From Rhynchopus euleeides (Eukaryota > Euglenozoa > Diplonemea > Diplonemida > Diplonemidae): DNA of 64,000 nucleotides. How positions within the stretch are numbered: position 1 is the stretch's first letter; every line of letters begins with the position of its first letter. Position numbers and translations under genes: made by a program. The notes below the pieces were generated by a model. The model saw only the letters and a program-made list of their open reading frames with translations. It was not told the DNA's origin and searched no databases. The stretch is from NCBI GenBank assembly GCA_963210315.1, contig OY723322.1, forward strand, positions 62,001 through 126,000, in the 5' to 3' direction. Of this stretch, positions 25,607-38,698 are shown one piece after another.

Positions 25607-28600
25607 CTACTTCGAGGTGATGGGAACACGGAAGCAGCTCTCCGATGTGTTATCAGAACACTGGAACTGGACTGTGGAGACGCACACAGTGCCGAGGGGT
25701 TTGTACTGCACACACGCCAAGAATGTCGCAATGCTCTTCGCCGATGCCTTTGACGCCCAACCAAATTCGACACGAATCGATGCCCCGCTGACAAGCACCG
25801 CCTTTCCAACGTACTCATTCCCGACAAAGGCGCCGCCATCCTTGATGCAAGCTGGTGTTTGTAGGCTGAGCTCACCGCACGGTTCGTCGTCTGCGATGAA
25901 AGCAAGGACCGACCCATTCGTCAGGTACTGGTCCTTCTTGGCAGATGGTGCACCATCCCCCACAGACACCACAACCTTGTCAATCACAGTCACAGACGCA
26001 TCTTTGTCAACCGTTTTCGGGATAATTTTGTCGCCAGGTGGGGCGATCAAGGCCTTCGCAACATCGATCAGCACACGTGCCTTGCCTTCGACAGGATTCT
26101 CTGTGTCCTTCACCTTGAAAGCGTAAGAGCGCTGCCCGGCGGTGAGTTTCTGTGAGGAGTCTGTGGACTTGAAGGCGAAGCAACTCAGGAGGTAGGAGCA
26201 CAACTCGAGGCTGAGTCTCGGCGGTTCGTGCGTAGCCAGCAGGATCTTCAAGTTGTTTGCACCATTCACCGAACTCTTTGAAGACTCCAACACGCCGACC
26301 TCCAGGGGGGGCCCGACAGTTTGGTGGGAGTACAGCTTGCCGTCCTTCGCCTCGACACTGAAGTCCACATCGACAGATTGCTCGGCCTTTGCAAGGGCCT
26401 GCTGCTGGGGGGTCATGAACGACACCACGTCACCCTTCACTGCCCCACCGAGCATCTCGAAGCTGAGGGCACCCCCGTCGAGGTGTGTGGTATCCGGGTC
26501 GACAAGGTTGGCATGCCCGAAAGGTGCCACCTGCCACGCACCGACCTTGAACAACGCGACGTTGCCCTGGCGGTATTTCACACGCGGGTTCGTCAGCTGG
26601 ATTTCTGTCACGTTGTCGACGCTTTGAATATCAACTTGCACCACTGCCTGGCTCGGTGCGAAGCCTGCACAACGCACAGTAATCCGCAGAATCTTCGTCA
26701 GGATTGAGGCATCTGGGTTGGTGTTGGCGTACGTCACATTCCGCAGTATGTCCTTCACCTCCTTCCTGCCAATATTGCGCGACGCAAACTTGACAAAAAG
26801 CGAGGCACGAGTCAGCGAGAGCACCCCGATCTTGCTCTTCATCTTCCCCAAAAACACATCACTCTGCGAGGAGGCGAGCAAAGCACGCTCGTCGTTGAGG
26901 CCCGTCTTGAGGAGCTGCTGGATCCCTATCTTGGTACTCTGCACGATTGAGTTGCGTTTCTTCTGATTTGCGCGCGCAAGTTCCTGGGCTTTGTTGCGCA
27001 CGCGATCCCTCAGGTTGGGCCCGCCCATGCTCATCGCGGCGACCGGCTTCTGCTGCTCGTAGGGTGACTCCTCGCGTGGAGCTCTCGGAGAGGCCAGCAG
27101 CTGTGGTTCTGGAGCATCGTCGGAATCGCTGCTCGCCGGATCGGAAGTGATGGTGTCGAGCTTCAGGGGGGGCAATTTTGGGGTACCCGCCACCTCGGCG
27201 GCAGGCGGGTTTGCGGGACGGTCGGTTGTTTCTTTCGGTTCAGTGTCAAGCTCCTCCCGCTCGCGACGCTGTGCTTGCATCTCGTGTGGCTTGCGCGTTG
27301 TGTCCGTGATGCTCAAAGGCATCACAGGCTTCACACCCTTCTTCAAATCGACACGGAGCTCATCTGGGCCGGTACCTGTCTTCAGGTTCAGCAGGTCATC
27401 TTCGCAGGAGCCCTCGATAATCTCAACCCAAACACACCCACTGGAGTAGCTTCCACGGTCAGTCTCGAGCATGGCTTCCTTTTCTGTTGCGATGTCGAAG
27501 GGCGCGATGCGAACGCTCCCACTTCCTTCTCTGTACTCGAATTTCCAGTGCGTCCCTTGCACGGAGAACAGTGGCGGCACAACACGCAACTCGACAGTGT
27601 CGCTCAGCTCAGTAAACATTGGTTCCGGCGAAGGAGTGGCGGGTGATTCCTGCTTGGAGTCTGCGCTCTCACCGATGAGCAGCACCAGCGACACCTTGCG
27701 TGACCCCTCTGGTGGGATGTACTGTGAGCTCGTGAAGCAGATGCACCGCAGCAACGACTGGACTGAGGCCAAAGGCACACAGTCCCAGAAGCGGAACTTC
27801 ACCTCCTGCAGGTCAGGGTCGGAGGAAGGGAATGGGTTATGCCGCTTTGCGGTTTGCCCGCTGATGGTGTCGTCGAAGACAACGCCACCCTCGAGCACGC
27901 CCATGCACGTGCCGTTGTGCGACACAAGAACGGCACCATTCTGATTGACTTCGACGTGCACATTTGCCACGGCAGCAGGGTACATCAGGAGCTCGTCGCC
28001 TTTCTGGCAGTTCTGCATCACGACTGTGAAGCCCCCGTCAGAGAACAAGTTTGTGTCCACATCCTCCACCTTGATGTCGTCAAATACAGGTGCGTACACC
28101 GGTCGGAAGTACTTCCGCAGATGATCCGGGACAGAAGTGCTGCCCTGCCGGTAAAACACGCGGTTGGAGGAGAGCGTCATACTGGCGGGGTCGTCCTTTG
28201 CCATCACTTTGACAGTCACATCGAAGCTTGACCTCATCCCGTTCCTCACGAGCGCGACTTCGACAAGACGGTCGGCCTCCCCAGGATTCTGCGACGCGTT
28301 GTAGTAGCGCAGCCGCTCCAGGAACTTCACAATGTTTGGAGATTTGGCCTCGGGCCCAAACAGCTTCAGTTCGAACCCCCCAGATGACCAGGCCCCCTGG
28401 GAATCCTCGGCAGCGTTCTCTTCGCCCTCCACTTCTTTACACTTCAGAAGCGCGCCCGTCGTAACCTCTGCGAAGGCAAGGCCATCGGAGAAAAGGCGGC
28501 GCTGCCCGCTGCCCTCCAGCGTGACGTCGTCGTCGTGGAGTGTCTTCAGGAGAAGCGCGTCCCCTTTCTCCCACCCGATGATGCCTGCAGAGGAAAGCGT

Positions 28601-31302
28601 GTCGGGTGGGGGGCATCTGCGAACATACCTTTCACGTGAAGCTCGAAACCGTCGAAGGTCGTCAGGTTGTTCCTGGTGAACAGGAACCCACGCTCAAGCT
28701 TCTTGACGTGATACATCGGAAGCACCGACAAGGGATCGCCAATCAGGGCACAGCGGTCAGGAGGCGAACCCTCGAGAAACGTGACAGGGCTTTGCTGCAG
28801 GGTCCCAAAGAGAGAAGGCATCACCGCGATGCTGAAGGATGCTGTCGCCTGCACAGTCACACGTTTGGAAAAGGGGTTGACCCCAGTCAGCCCGTTGCTC
28901 TCGACACAGGCTTCGTCGAGTGTGGGGAAGTCGAGGCTGAGGTTCATGCGGAGCACCCGCTCGTAGGCGTTGGAGTCGTGCTGAGCACCGCTGTTGTATT
29001 TGATTGCGTTGCACAGCGTGTTGACATCCTGCAAAGTCACGCCATTTTCAATGTCGATGATGATGCGATGTGTTGCAGGACGCGAGACATGGACAGCTGC
29101 TCGGGGGGACGAAGCTGCACTTCTTGGGGTCTTGTGGCCTCGCCTCTTCGATGGCGATGCTGGGCAGTCGGACGTGTTCGGCGTCGGGATGATGAAGACC
29201 TCCGGCTTGCGCAGGGTAAACTTGTGACGCACGGACAGTGGGAGTAACAACTGGTCCACCGCCAGCATGTCCCGCTGGAAATCGGCAGCAGGCCCAGTGA
29301 TGCGGAGCCCCTTCACCTCCGGCGGCGGTGCTTCGCACAGCACCTCGAGAGAGCCTTTGAGGACGGACAGCTTCTGCGTCTTCGGGTCTGCAGGAAGGGC
29401 CGTGAACTTGAGCTGCGACACATCGTACTGCACGGAGGGCTTCGTCCCCTCAGGGACCTGGGCCCACCCCCTCTGCTGTGGGTTCGCCTGGGGGTACAGC
29501 ACACCGACCCACGCGTCGGCGTTTTGCTTCACTGTCTCTTGGGCTTCCTGCACTTTTGTTTTCAACACCTTGCGCAGGTCCTTGATGTTCCGCACAATTT
29601 CAGCCCACACATCACGATCGCAGGAGGTTTCCCGTTCGTCTGCCTTCTTGCCCTTCTTGGCAGGGGCAGGCTTATCACCCAGCACCTCAGGCCCGAGAGG
29701 GAGGTCCACATCCACCTTGAGGCCCTGCATCAGGGTCGCGCAGCGCACAGAGCCGATGAAGTGGCGCACGATGTTGTCGGGGTCTTGGTGCATCTGCAAG
29801 ACAGGCACGGTCGCATATGCTCGCGTGCGCGACCTCTCGGCCTTCATCAGGTTTGACATTGCAGTGGCAACTATGTGGTTTACCTTGCAGACATCACACA
29901 CAGATGCACGTGCATCCACCTCCTCTCGCTCGATGGTGGAGCGGCGCCCCAGCTCTGCACGAGCCTCGCGGTCCTGGCTGACTTGGAATTCGATGAGCCT
30001 CCGCAGCTCCCGCTCTGCTTGGATCTGCCGCTCCTTCTCCAAGCGCGTCTCCTCTTGCTTGCGCAAGCGCAGCTCCGCCGCCTCCTTCTCCAAGCGGTCC
30101 TGCATAATCTTGTAGATAATCTCGTAAGCCGCGCTCTCCTTATGCTTCAAGTCCTCGAGCTCCAGAAGCCTCTGGGCCTCAAGAGACGCCCTGTGCAAGT
30201 AGCTGTCCTCCTCGAACTGGAAACGGACACCCCGTTCCTCCTGCAGACGCTTCTTCTCCTGCTGCTTGGCATGCAGCCTGTTGTTTTTCAGCTCTGACTT
30301 CATGACCTTGCGTGCCTCACACTCTGCGACGGTGACGTCGAGCTTCGACCCAGTGCCCCACTCGGAGAACAGCTTTGTGAAGCAATGCGCTTCGTAGGTC
30401 AGCCACAGGATCCGTTCGTTGTTCTCCTCTGTGCAGGTGTGCTGCCGTTCGTGTGTGTGTCGCCGTCGCCGCGCATTGCGGCTGTCGAGGCGGCGCACGA
30501 CTGCACCTTCACGCGTTTCGGCGATTCGCAGGTCCGTCAAATCCCTTTTGCGCTCGTCCTGCACTGTAGCGCGGAGGCGCTTCTCACACATCATCAGCAC
30601 ATCCGCTTTTCGTTCCGCATCAGCCTGTCGCTCTTTCAGCTCCTGCCGTTGGCGCCGCACGGACAGCTTCTCCTGGCAGCTGACATTGCCTGACACATTG
30701 CGTTGCGACAAGCGGGCCAGAGAGTCCAGCACACGCTGCGACAGGAATGTCTCCTCTGTGTTGACGCGCACGATTCGTCGGGAGCTCTCCAACACACGGA
30801 GCAGCGCGTGGCCTGAGACATCTGTGATGGGGTTGTACGACACGTCCAGCTCCGTCACAGTCGGGTGGTTTTTGAGCAACGAGGTGACGGCGATCATATG
30901 CTTGTCGCAGAGGCCGGAGCGTGACAGATCCAGCGTTGTGTGCGCCTCTGACATGCACAGGACGGGGTCGAGGGAAGTCATCAAGCCTTTCGGTGACTTG
31001 CTCCATGAAACATCGGCGAGGGAAGTCAGCGCCTGAGACGGCAGAGAACTGCTCAACGCATCTGCGCTCCCCTCATGGCTGGAGGTCAGGAGCCTCCCGA
31101 GAGCCCGCCCTGTCGCAGCGCAGTTGAGCTTCCGCCGCAGGGCACGCTGCCCACTCCCTGCCGGGGGCACAGTGCTCGAAAGAGGCCGCAATCGTGCCTT
31201 CGCTGGGTCGAGCTGCTTCTGCTCCAGGCTGTAAAGCCCAGAGAGCACGCGTTGCTCGTCGCCCCACGCATGTGGGTCGCGAGGGCGTGGCTTCCCCAGC
31301 AT
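25607..31302 (-). CDS. 1883-residue LRR, coiled-coil and beta-repeat protein, two exons
   Basis: Two minus-strand frames are joined by a 44-nt intron at 28585-28628, giving one frame of 1884 codons. The N-terminal third has a short leucine-rich-repeat stretch (TTLDLSRSG, TELDVSYNP), then a long Arg/Glu-rich coiled coil with a CxxC pair (CDVC). From about residue 790 onward at least five beta-type repeats follow, with the pattern Y-R-Q-G-S ... D-D ... GG ... GD-L, each preceded by a helix-like segment such as DILRNVTYANTN. These resemble repeats of giant bacterial adhesins and cadherin-like proteins; this is inference by pattern. There is no signal peptide, so it is probably cytosolic or cytoskeletal/flagellar. 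The start at 31300-31302 is chosen because CACACACACACAG ends 8 nt above it; an in-frame upstream extension lacks such support. Stop is TAG. Confidence 0.85.
28585..28628 (-). other. Spliceosomal intron, 44 nt
   Basis: Begins GTATGT and ends CTCTGCAG on the minus strand, phase 1. Removing it turns a frame that stops at 28546 into one that runs through GIIGWEKGDALLL into the downstream 941-codon frame, and completes a beta-repeat (FDGFELHVKG then GDALLL) that is broken in the unspliced sequence. Confidence 0.9.
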
Positions 31303-31608
31303 GTGCTGGCCTGTGTGTGTGTGGTGTCGTGGCAAGTCGATGGTCGATGGCAGCAGCGGGCAGGCAGCAGTAGACAAGCAGGAGAGCAGGGGTGTCGCAC
31401 ACCCCCACGGCAGGTTACCCATGTGTATACCGATAACGTACATCGTGTACAAACCGCAGCCGGAATATCGCGGCAACAGCTGCCGAGAACAGGCTCGGAA
31501 GAGCATGTCAATGAAAACACGAAGAACCCTATCGAACCCGATCGAGTCCGCACAAACCCCCAGAACACACAGACAACAATAACAGGAGCACGAATTGGCT
31601 TCCCTCGC

Positions 31609-33428
31609 TCAGAGCGCAGTGTCCATGACATCACCACCCTTTTTCCTCTCTACAGGATACCGCTCTGTGTACAGCACCCACACAGACAGGGTGCAGACAA
31701 CGATCATGACTGCAAAGGTCAGCGTCGCAGCAACATAAGAGTGGTCGATGTCGGATTCGGAAAAGACAAGTGTTGGGACAAGGCCCCCAGCAGCGTAGCC
31801 GATGTCCCGCCAGAAGCGGTAGACTCCCAGAGCAGTTGCGCGCTCCTGCGGCGGGGTGAGAACATGTGTGGCAAGAGGCAAGGTGCACGGCATACCACAG
31901 CAGGGGTGTGATCACCGATGGCGGCAGAGAGGACGGGGTGGGACATCCCCAGACCCGACCCGAGCAGCGTCACGCCTGCCAGCAGCCGCAGCCAGACGGT
32001 GTCTTTGCTGAGCGCGTGCTCTCCGGCAGTGGCAGAGGTTGCCAGCCCGACGACCAGGAAAGACAGGCCCCCCATAATCAGCGGCTTGCGAACAGACCAG
32101 CGGTCCGACAGCAGGCCGGACAGGAGCACCACCGTCGCATTGGGCACGTAGTACAAGCTGCTCACTGCAGCCTCCTGGAGGTGCGACAGCCCCCGCTCCC
32201 TGCCCCAGATCAGCACAAGCCCCCACACCAGCCCTGTCACCATGTTGGACGCTGTGCCGCAGAGGCACACTACAAAGCTGGATGTGTTGTCGTAGGTGGT
32301 GCGCATCGCAATTTCACGCCACGTCGCAATATGGATCGGCTGTTCGTTGACGGTGCACTTCCCGGTGTGCGGGGAGGGCGGCAGGTCCACAGTCATAGGC
32401 ACCATGCGGGTGTCCTCCAGCGGCACTTCCACCTCGACCTCCACCTCAACCGCGTTGTCGCAGCCTTTGATGCCGCGCACTGCAGCAATCCCCATGGCTT
32501 CGGATGCAGCCTCGACAGCCACGAAGGGCATTGTGTCCTTCAGCCACAGCATCGAGAGGAGGAGCCCCACAGCACACGTGACGAAGACACCCATGAACGC
32601 AGCCTCAGGGCCCCCAGAGTGCATCAGGAAGGCAGCGAGGAACCCGCCGAAGGAAGATGCAAGGATCCCAGTGAAGTTGCCCAGAGCGGCAGACACTGCC
32701 CGCTTCTTCGGTCCCAGCACGTCAGTCAGCATGAAGATGTTTGTCGACCACGTCAGGGCCTGCTGCGCTCCCAGGAACATGTTGGCAAGCACGATGACCT
32801 CAAAACTGCGAGCGTGCATCAGAATGAACGCAACGAACAGGCCGCACACCCAACCCACCACATGGGGCATCTTCCTGCCGTAGGCGTCTGCCGCCCTGCC
32901 GACGAGGAAGTTGCCCACAGCGTTGGTCACCCCGAAGGATATCAGGAAGCTTGTGTGGACTGCGTGGTTGACCCTGTCCTCCTCCTCCGGCACCAGCATG
33001 GATGACATTAGCGTCTCATTGGTGGTGCTGTTGAAGCTCCCGATGATGAACTCATCTGCCCCACTCTGGAGTGTATTCGCCAGCGAGCCTTGAGGGAAGG
33101 AGGCGAGGCGCAGCGACACACCCACGAGCGCTGCGAGCAGCCAGTGAACTACGACTTGGAAGCGGTTCTTCGCAAAACCGAAGGATCGGCGAGAGCGCCC
33201 TGTCACGGTGACGCGCGGTGCACGCTTTTTTCTTTCCTTCTGGGGTGCACGCGGGGTCGCGGCACTGCGAGGTGAGTCGGCATCGTCGTGGTTCCCCGCC
33301 GCCAGATCCAGCTCCTCAAGCGCGGGGCTGTTGAGGGAGGGCGATGATTTGCTGTCGCCGGAACCCTCACTGCTGCTCTGCGGGCTGCCCTCGCCCAGGT
33401 CACGCAGCTGCACGCACTCCACCGACAT
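31609..33428 (-). CDS. Major facilitator superfamily transporter, two exons
   Basis: 589 residues after removal of a 50-nt intron. The first 100 or so residues are a Ser/Pro- and basic-rich cytosolic tail (QKERKKRAPR). A 12-helix MFS fold follows; the loop between helices 2 and 3 reads GRAADAYGRK, the MFS signature. The central cytosolic loop carries an unusual acidic VEVEVEVE run (encoded near 32430-32460). After splicing the C-terminal half contains PAVERATALGVYRFWRDIG, a typical MFS helix 10-11 region, and the protein ends at TGA 31609. Substrate cannot be told from sequence; sugar or organic anion carriers of the Spinster type are possible. The start at 33426-33428 has an acceptor-like AG 21 nt upstream. 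The LRR/coiled-coil gene starts 306 bp downstream on the same strand. Confidence 0.9.
31846..31895 (-). other. Spliceosomal intron, 50 nt
   Basis: GTATGC donor and CCGCCGCAG acceptor, phase 0. Splicing joins IGDHTPAV to ERATALGVYRF and replaces a nonsense C-terminus by the expected last MFS helices. Confidence 0.92.
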
Positions 33429-36400
33429 CTTGACCCCGTCCCCTCCTGCCTGAGCTGCATGTGTGCACCAGGGAGAACAGAAGACACACACACTGCACCC
33501 AGCTACAGGAGAAAGGAATGCCCGCGTGGGAAGGAGGAGGGGTGGGGGTATGGCAGCAGCAGCGTGGGAACCTCAAACGAAGCTTAGTCCTTCTCCAGGC
33601 AGCCCTCCTGTATTCGGTTTGGGGAGGGAGAAGGGGGAGATAGGGGCATATCGGGCACCGAGCCTCGGGAGGGTGCCGGGGGCACTCTAGAACCGTGCGG
33701 AGCACGGCTCCCTTTTGCGTGCCTTGCGATAAACCCACAAACAGCCCACAGTTCAGAGGGTCGCGTGTCAGATCATGCGAGAGCCCAGACGGCTGCAGGC
33801 TGGGAAAATCACCCCCAGCCCTGCAGGTGGAACTCCTGGCAATGCAAACAAGGCGCCCCCAGCCCGGTCTTCTCAGGGTTGGAAAAACAATGAACAGCAA
33901 CGGGAGCCCGGCCTCAGAAAGACACTCGCAATTTTGACTGTTGAACCCCACACGCCGCTGAGTAGTAGCGGCGCGGGGGGAGATCGCACATGTCTTCCGT
34001 TATGCCCCAGAGCGCCCGGCAAGAGAAGTGGGGATAGGCGGTATTCCTTCTTGGAATCGCTTCGAAAGGGGGGTGGGGGGGGGGGGGGGGCGGGGTAAAA
34101 AAAAGACAACGGCAGGAGAGCCCTGCCACTTCAGGACGCGAGGATGCGGCATAAAAAAAAAGAACGGGCGACAGCAACCAAACAACAAAACGGCAATTAG
34201 GGGCTGGTCCTCGACAGCGAGAGGGGGTGTCTAGAGGGCCCGGCATGTCTTGCGGCATAAACTCCCGGGTTCACGGCGCCACAAGCTTTTTGTGCCGCCG
34301 TTGGCAACCCCCGGGGGATTTTTCCGGAAATTCCAGGAAGAAGACCCGGCTACTGCTGTCGATATGCCTGCGGCAAGGGCTCTCCGGAAAGGGTCGGGAG
34401 GGAGTCCAATTTGCAGCCTGCAACACAGCCAAACTGTGGTAGACCCGTGGCCGGTGAGGCGAAAAAGTGGCCTTATAACAGTAGGTTGGGATTAAGGGCA
34501 AACAGCTGATCTGTCGTTTGGAAGAAAATCAACAATGCAAACCCCAAAGCCCTGCAGCAGTGCTTTGATTTTACCTCGGATCGTAGTACGGCCTGATGTG
34601 GGAAACCATCTGTCGACATCAACATCAGCTGTGCACTGTAAGAGACGGGCGGGTCAGAGTGATGTGCTTGGTTGGAAAACAACGGTGCCAGGGGAGCACC
34701 TGCCACAACCCTGTGTGGCACACGTCGAGGGTGCACCACAGGGCAGAATACCCTCTTTTAGGTTGGCACACCATTATGGTTGACTGACAAGGAGACGCGT
34801 GAAGAAGAGCTTGGTCTCGAAGTTTGGCCTGCGCAATGCACACAGCGGAGGACGCCAAGGAGTTGACCAGACATGGCTGGCCAGTCCTTTAGCATCCACA
34901 GAGTGATTCACGGTGTGTCTCTTGTCTATCACTGACCATCATCGTGATGTAGCACCGGGTGGGAATGCATTGTTCTGCGGCCAGGGCGGATCGAAGCGCG
35001 TATGGGTGGTCCGTTGCGCTTGCGATGCCTGAAGCAAGACTGGCTGCAGCGTAAATGTGAGGTGATAACGTGAGGAAGGAGGGAAGGTCGAAACGGGAGG
35101 AATAAGGCGGCAGAGGGGAGTGGGGGTGGGGAGGGGGTAGTTTCTGTTGGGGTGAAATGTGAAGACTGTTCCCGGAACACCGAGTCTCCTGGGAACACTG
35201 GACACCCGAACCACCCCAAAGACTTACGGGGCCTTGTCGCTGAGTGGAGAAGTGGAGGACACGCCGACACGACGCAACGTTGCTGTGTGAATTGAATGGC
35301 TCAGTAACACAGTGCTGAGCATGCGCACAGCAAGCATTGATGTCCGTCATCATAATGACCACTAAAGCGAGAACAACGGGCCCATCAGGTGGGGATTGCT
35401 ATTCCTCATACTTACCACGCAGGGGATCAGGAGTGTTTTACAAGGAAGGAACGGGAGACACACGCACAAATGACTGGAGAGGGCATTAGTCATGTTGCTG
35501 TACATTGTGGGTTGCGGATTGTCGCACAATTGCACGCCACACTTTAGGCTTAGTTACTGATCGAAAGCGATGCGATTACCACCGCACATACACAGATTCG
35601 GAAAAGTTGCTAGCCAAAACGTCTAGAAATTGCGTAGTTCGTCCAGAATGCATGCGTACGCAGTTGTGAAAAACGTTCTCAGCAACACCATACACGCCAT
35701 CGATGACCTCCCACCCCATCCCGTTGGGCGGCTTGGCCCATGTTGACTCCCGTCAGTTAATCAAGCACCGCAGGATGGCAGTCCAAGCCCCAACAAGAAC
35801 ACTCCAGACTCCAGAAAAACATCAAAAAAGTCCCTAAACTACCGACACCGCACATGAGCTCAAGCCCCACGACAGCTGAAAAGCCCTCGAGGCAAAGGCA
35901 GACGTCATCAACTTGTGTGAAAAATGTAGAATGATTCGCTGCTGTTTGCAGTCAGGTGATTGCAGCACATGTGAGTGACATCGAAAGAGCGATCAAGATG
36001 AGTAAGAATAGCCGATTCACATTCGGGTCTCATTGGGATAAGGGGGCCTTCGCTAAGCGGTGCAGAGGAAGCGCTTTGGTGCATGTCACCAGTAGTGGGA
36101 ATAACGCCGAAGACTGCTGAAGCTTACCGTTTAGTGTAGGCCTCCTTCTCACTCAAGAAAAAGAAGAAGAGACAGAACGCAGAAGGAGGACTGCATGTGG
36201 GAAAAACAACATTTCTTGCGAAGCACGCAATTCAGCCACCAAAAATGAGTTCGGTGCAACAGGGAACACGGATGTGCCCTGCATCGAACAGGCTTGCATG
36301 ATACGAACCTTAAATCACGCAGGAAGAAACGTTGTTTCGTGGAACACTGCCACGTAAACCAAAAAATGGTGTGCTCACAACCTGAGCACATCGCATCGTT

Positions 36401-38350
36401 CGGAAAGGCGATTATCGGAGACCAAACATAACTGCGTTCAGGTGTCTCGGCGAAACGGCACGCAGCCTGGAGCCCGAGGAGAACACAGAAACCAAGAGAA
36501 GAAGAGTTCAAAGAGAGCAGAAGCAGTGCTCAAAACAGAGGGTGAAAGGCAATCGAGATCTACGACATTCCTTACACGGCGGATCCTCGGTGCCCAGAAT
36601 GGGGTAGATCACCACCCTCCGCTCCGAGTCTCCCACTTGCGCCCTGTGCAGGAGAGGGGGGGGAAAGCCGGGGGGAGCACAGCCTACCAGGACCCGTTGT
36701 TCCTGGATCTTTTGTTGAGGCTGTGCCACCCTGCGCGACATCCGTGCTAAAAACGCATAAATATCATATGACTTGAGGGGGCAGGGGATCAGGGCCTGCT
36801 CATCGACGTTGCTCTTGTGCAGGCTCCAAATGCGAGTCCAGCCACAGGAGCAATGTGATGTGGCGAATGCAAGGCTTTCCACTTGCTGTGCATCACCACC
36901 GGATAGCACAGCACACACCATGACACACGGAATCATTGCCTTGCCTTTGTGCTGCGGAGACGCCAAGCAGTAAGCACAGATAAAAAAGTAAATAAACGAG
37001 CCACGATCTGGCTGCGTCAAACTTTAATCCACCACCCCGCTGTAAGCCTGGCAGCGTCCGGGGCCAAGCACACAGTGCCAACACGACATACACGATGAAG
37101 GGGAAGAAGGGGGGTCGGGTGCGCTCTCTCTCTTCTTCGTCCCCGACAAAGGGCCATCATCACGTGTGTGTGCGTGTGATTGCCACGTTCCCAAGCGATT
37201 CCACTTGCCTTGCAGGACATGCACTTCGTGCACATTTTGTGTTTGATGAGAGTTGATTTCTGATTAGTCTCGTTCTGTTCGGGTTCATTGGAAAGGAAAG
37301 CGTGGGGGCGTGTTTCGGCCAGGCTGTTGTTTGCCACAGGGTTGTGTTGCAATTTGGAAGATTGATGACATTGTGTTGACAATAACTCTCTACAACCCTA
37401 AATGGATATTTCACCCACTGATGATGGCGAACTGGATCGACCATGTCTGTGCCCTGCCGACTCGCGACAACAAACCAACCCACCACCCCCGGTTGCTTTG
37501 TTGAACGCCCCTCTGTTGCTTTGCACGCCACTCCCCGACTCTGATGGAGTGGTGTCGCAAGCTCCCGGCAAAGGGCACAGTAAGTTTCTCCAGTTGATCG
37601 ATGCTGGACTACCAAAAAAAAGGAGGAGAACGGGATCGAGAGGCTTGACGGATCACCACCGTTGAATGTTCTTCACCCGTCGGGCTGAAGAGCCTTTCTC
37701 ACACGCAAGGATGATCTTCTTCTAAATCTTCTTCTTGCTCGCACACTTGCTGAGAGACGTCACTCAAGGTGATCCCATAATACGTCGACTGGTGAGGCCT
37801 CTGAGTCCGGAAGATAGCCGGCAACTAGAAAGAATGGGGTAGGGACGGGCGGTGAACTACAGGTCTGTGGAGCATCGGTTGACATGATTATCTGATGACT
37901 TGACTGATTTAAGTGAGAACTTTTGCTTGATGACTTAGTTTGGGCCGTTGCCCTCCACCCCCCTCCCAACACGAAATGTCCCTGCAGGGGGGACTGCAAG
38001 TAACCGGGGCCTGATGGTGTGTTGCGTGGTGACCACAACAAAAGAAAAGGGTGCAGGATGTCGCACCGCCAGGTTCGCCGGGTTTTCGCGGTTGGCAACT
38101 CAGGCCCAACCCACCTCGCGGCCTACAGGCCCGCTGCATTTGCTGGTGCCAAATGCAGTGGACAAACACCAACCTTGTCGTCGGCGTGGTCGGGCTCCCT
38201 GACCACTTCCGAGAGAGAGGGGATTCGATGAATCGTAACCACAGACGTGTGCCCTCAAAGGCTTCGGAGTGTCAGAGTGAGGGGGTCGTGAATGATGCCG
38301 GTAACAAACCTCTCGGGGGTGGGGGGGGGGGGGGGGGTGGGGGGCAGGTG
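33429..38350. other. Long intergenic region, no gene recognised
   Basis: About 4.9 kb without a supported gene. It contains G-homopolymer tracts at 34067-34095 and, just before the transposon, 38315-38345. Small open frames are overlapping and low-complexity. Confidence 0.6.
38315..38345. repeat. Poly-G tract next to transposon end
   Basis: Nearly pure G run of 31 bases (two T interruptions), five bases before the left terminal repeat of the DNA transposon. It could form a G-quadruplex. Confidence 0.8.
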
Positions 38351-38529
38351 CACGGCGCTGAAGTAAATTACATTACAAGTGGTTTTACATGTAAAGTTAC
38401 AAGTGAAAAATGGTTACAAGTGCCACTTGTAAAATTACAAGTACCACTTGTAAAATTACAAGTGCCACTTGTAACTTTTACAAGTGGTACTTGTAATTTT
38501 ACATGTAAATGACATGTGCCACTTGTCAT
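38351..38529 (+). repeat. Left terminal inverted repeat of the transposon
   Basis: About 179 bp, outer 16 bp perfect with the right end. Inside are several copies of ACTTGTAA and TTACAAGT, giving dense dyad symmetry typical of subterminal transposase-binding sites. Confidence 0.88.
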
Positions 38530-38698
38530 CTCCGCGGTTTCCTTCATACTCTACACTGTGATGGGGGGTTTTTTGGCAAGCGGAGTGGCAAGGAGGGGGG
38601 AGAAATGACCAGCAAACGGTGGGAGTGCAATGCAACAGCTGTCGAGATCGGATCGAGTGGACTGATTGTATTTTGTGCCGACGACGAGTCTCATTTTT

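Noticed and set aside
31866-33005. 379-codon plus-strand frame
   Set aside because: Antisense of the MFS transporter; His/Gln/Arg-rich composition typical of a shadow frame.
36508-37020. Minus-strand 170-codon frame in the intergenic region
   Set aside because: Composition and lack of any motif match random open sequence; no acceptor-like context at its start.
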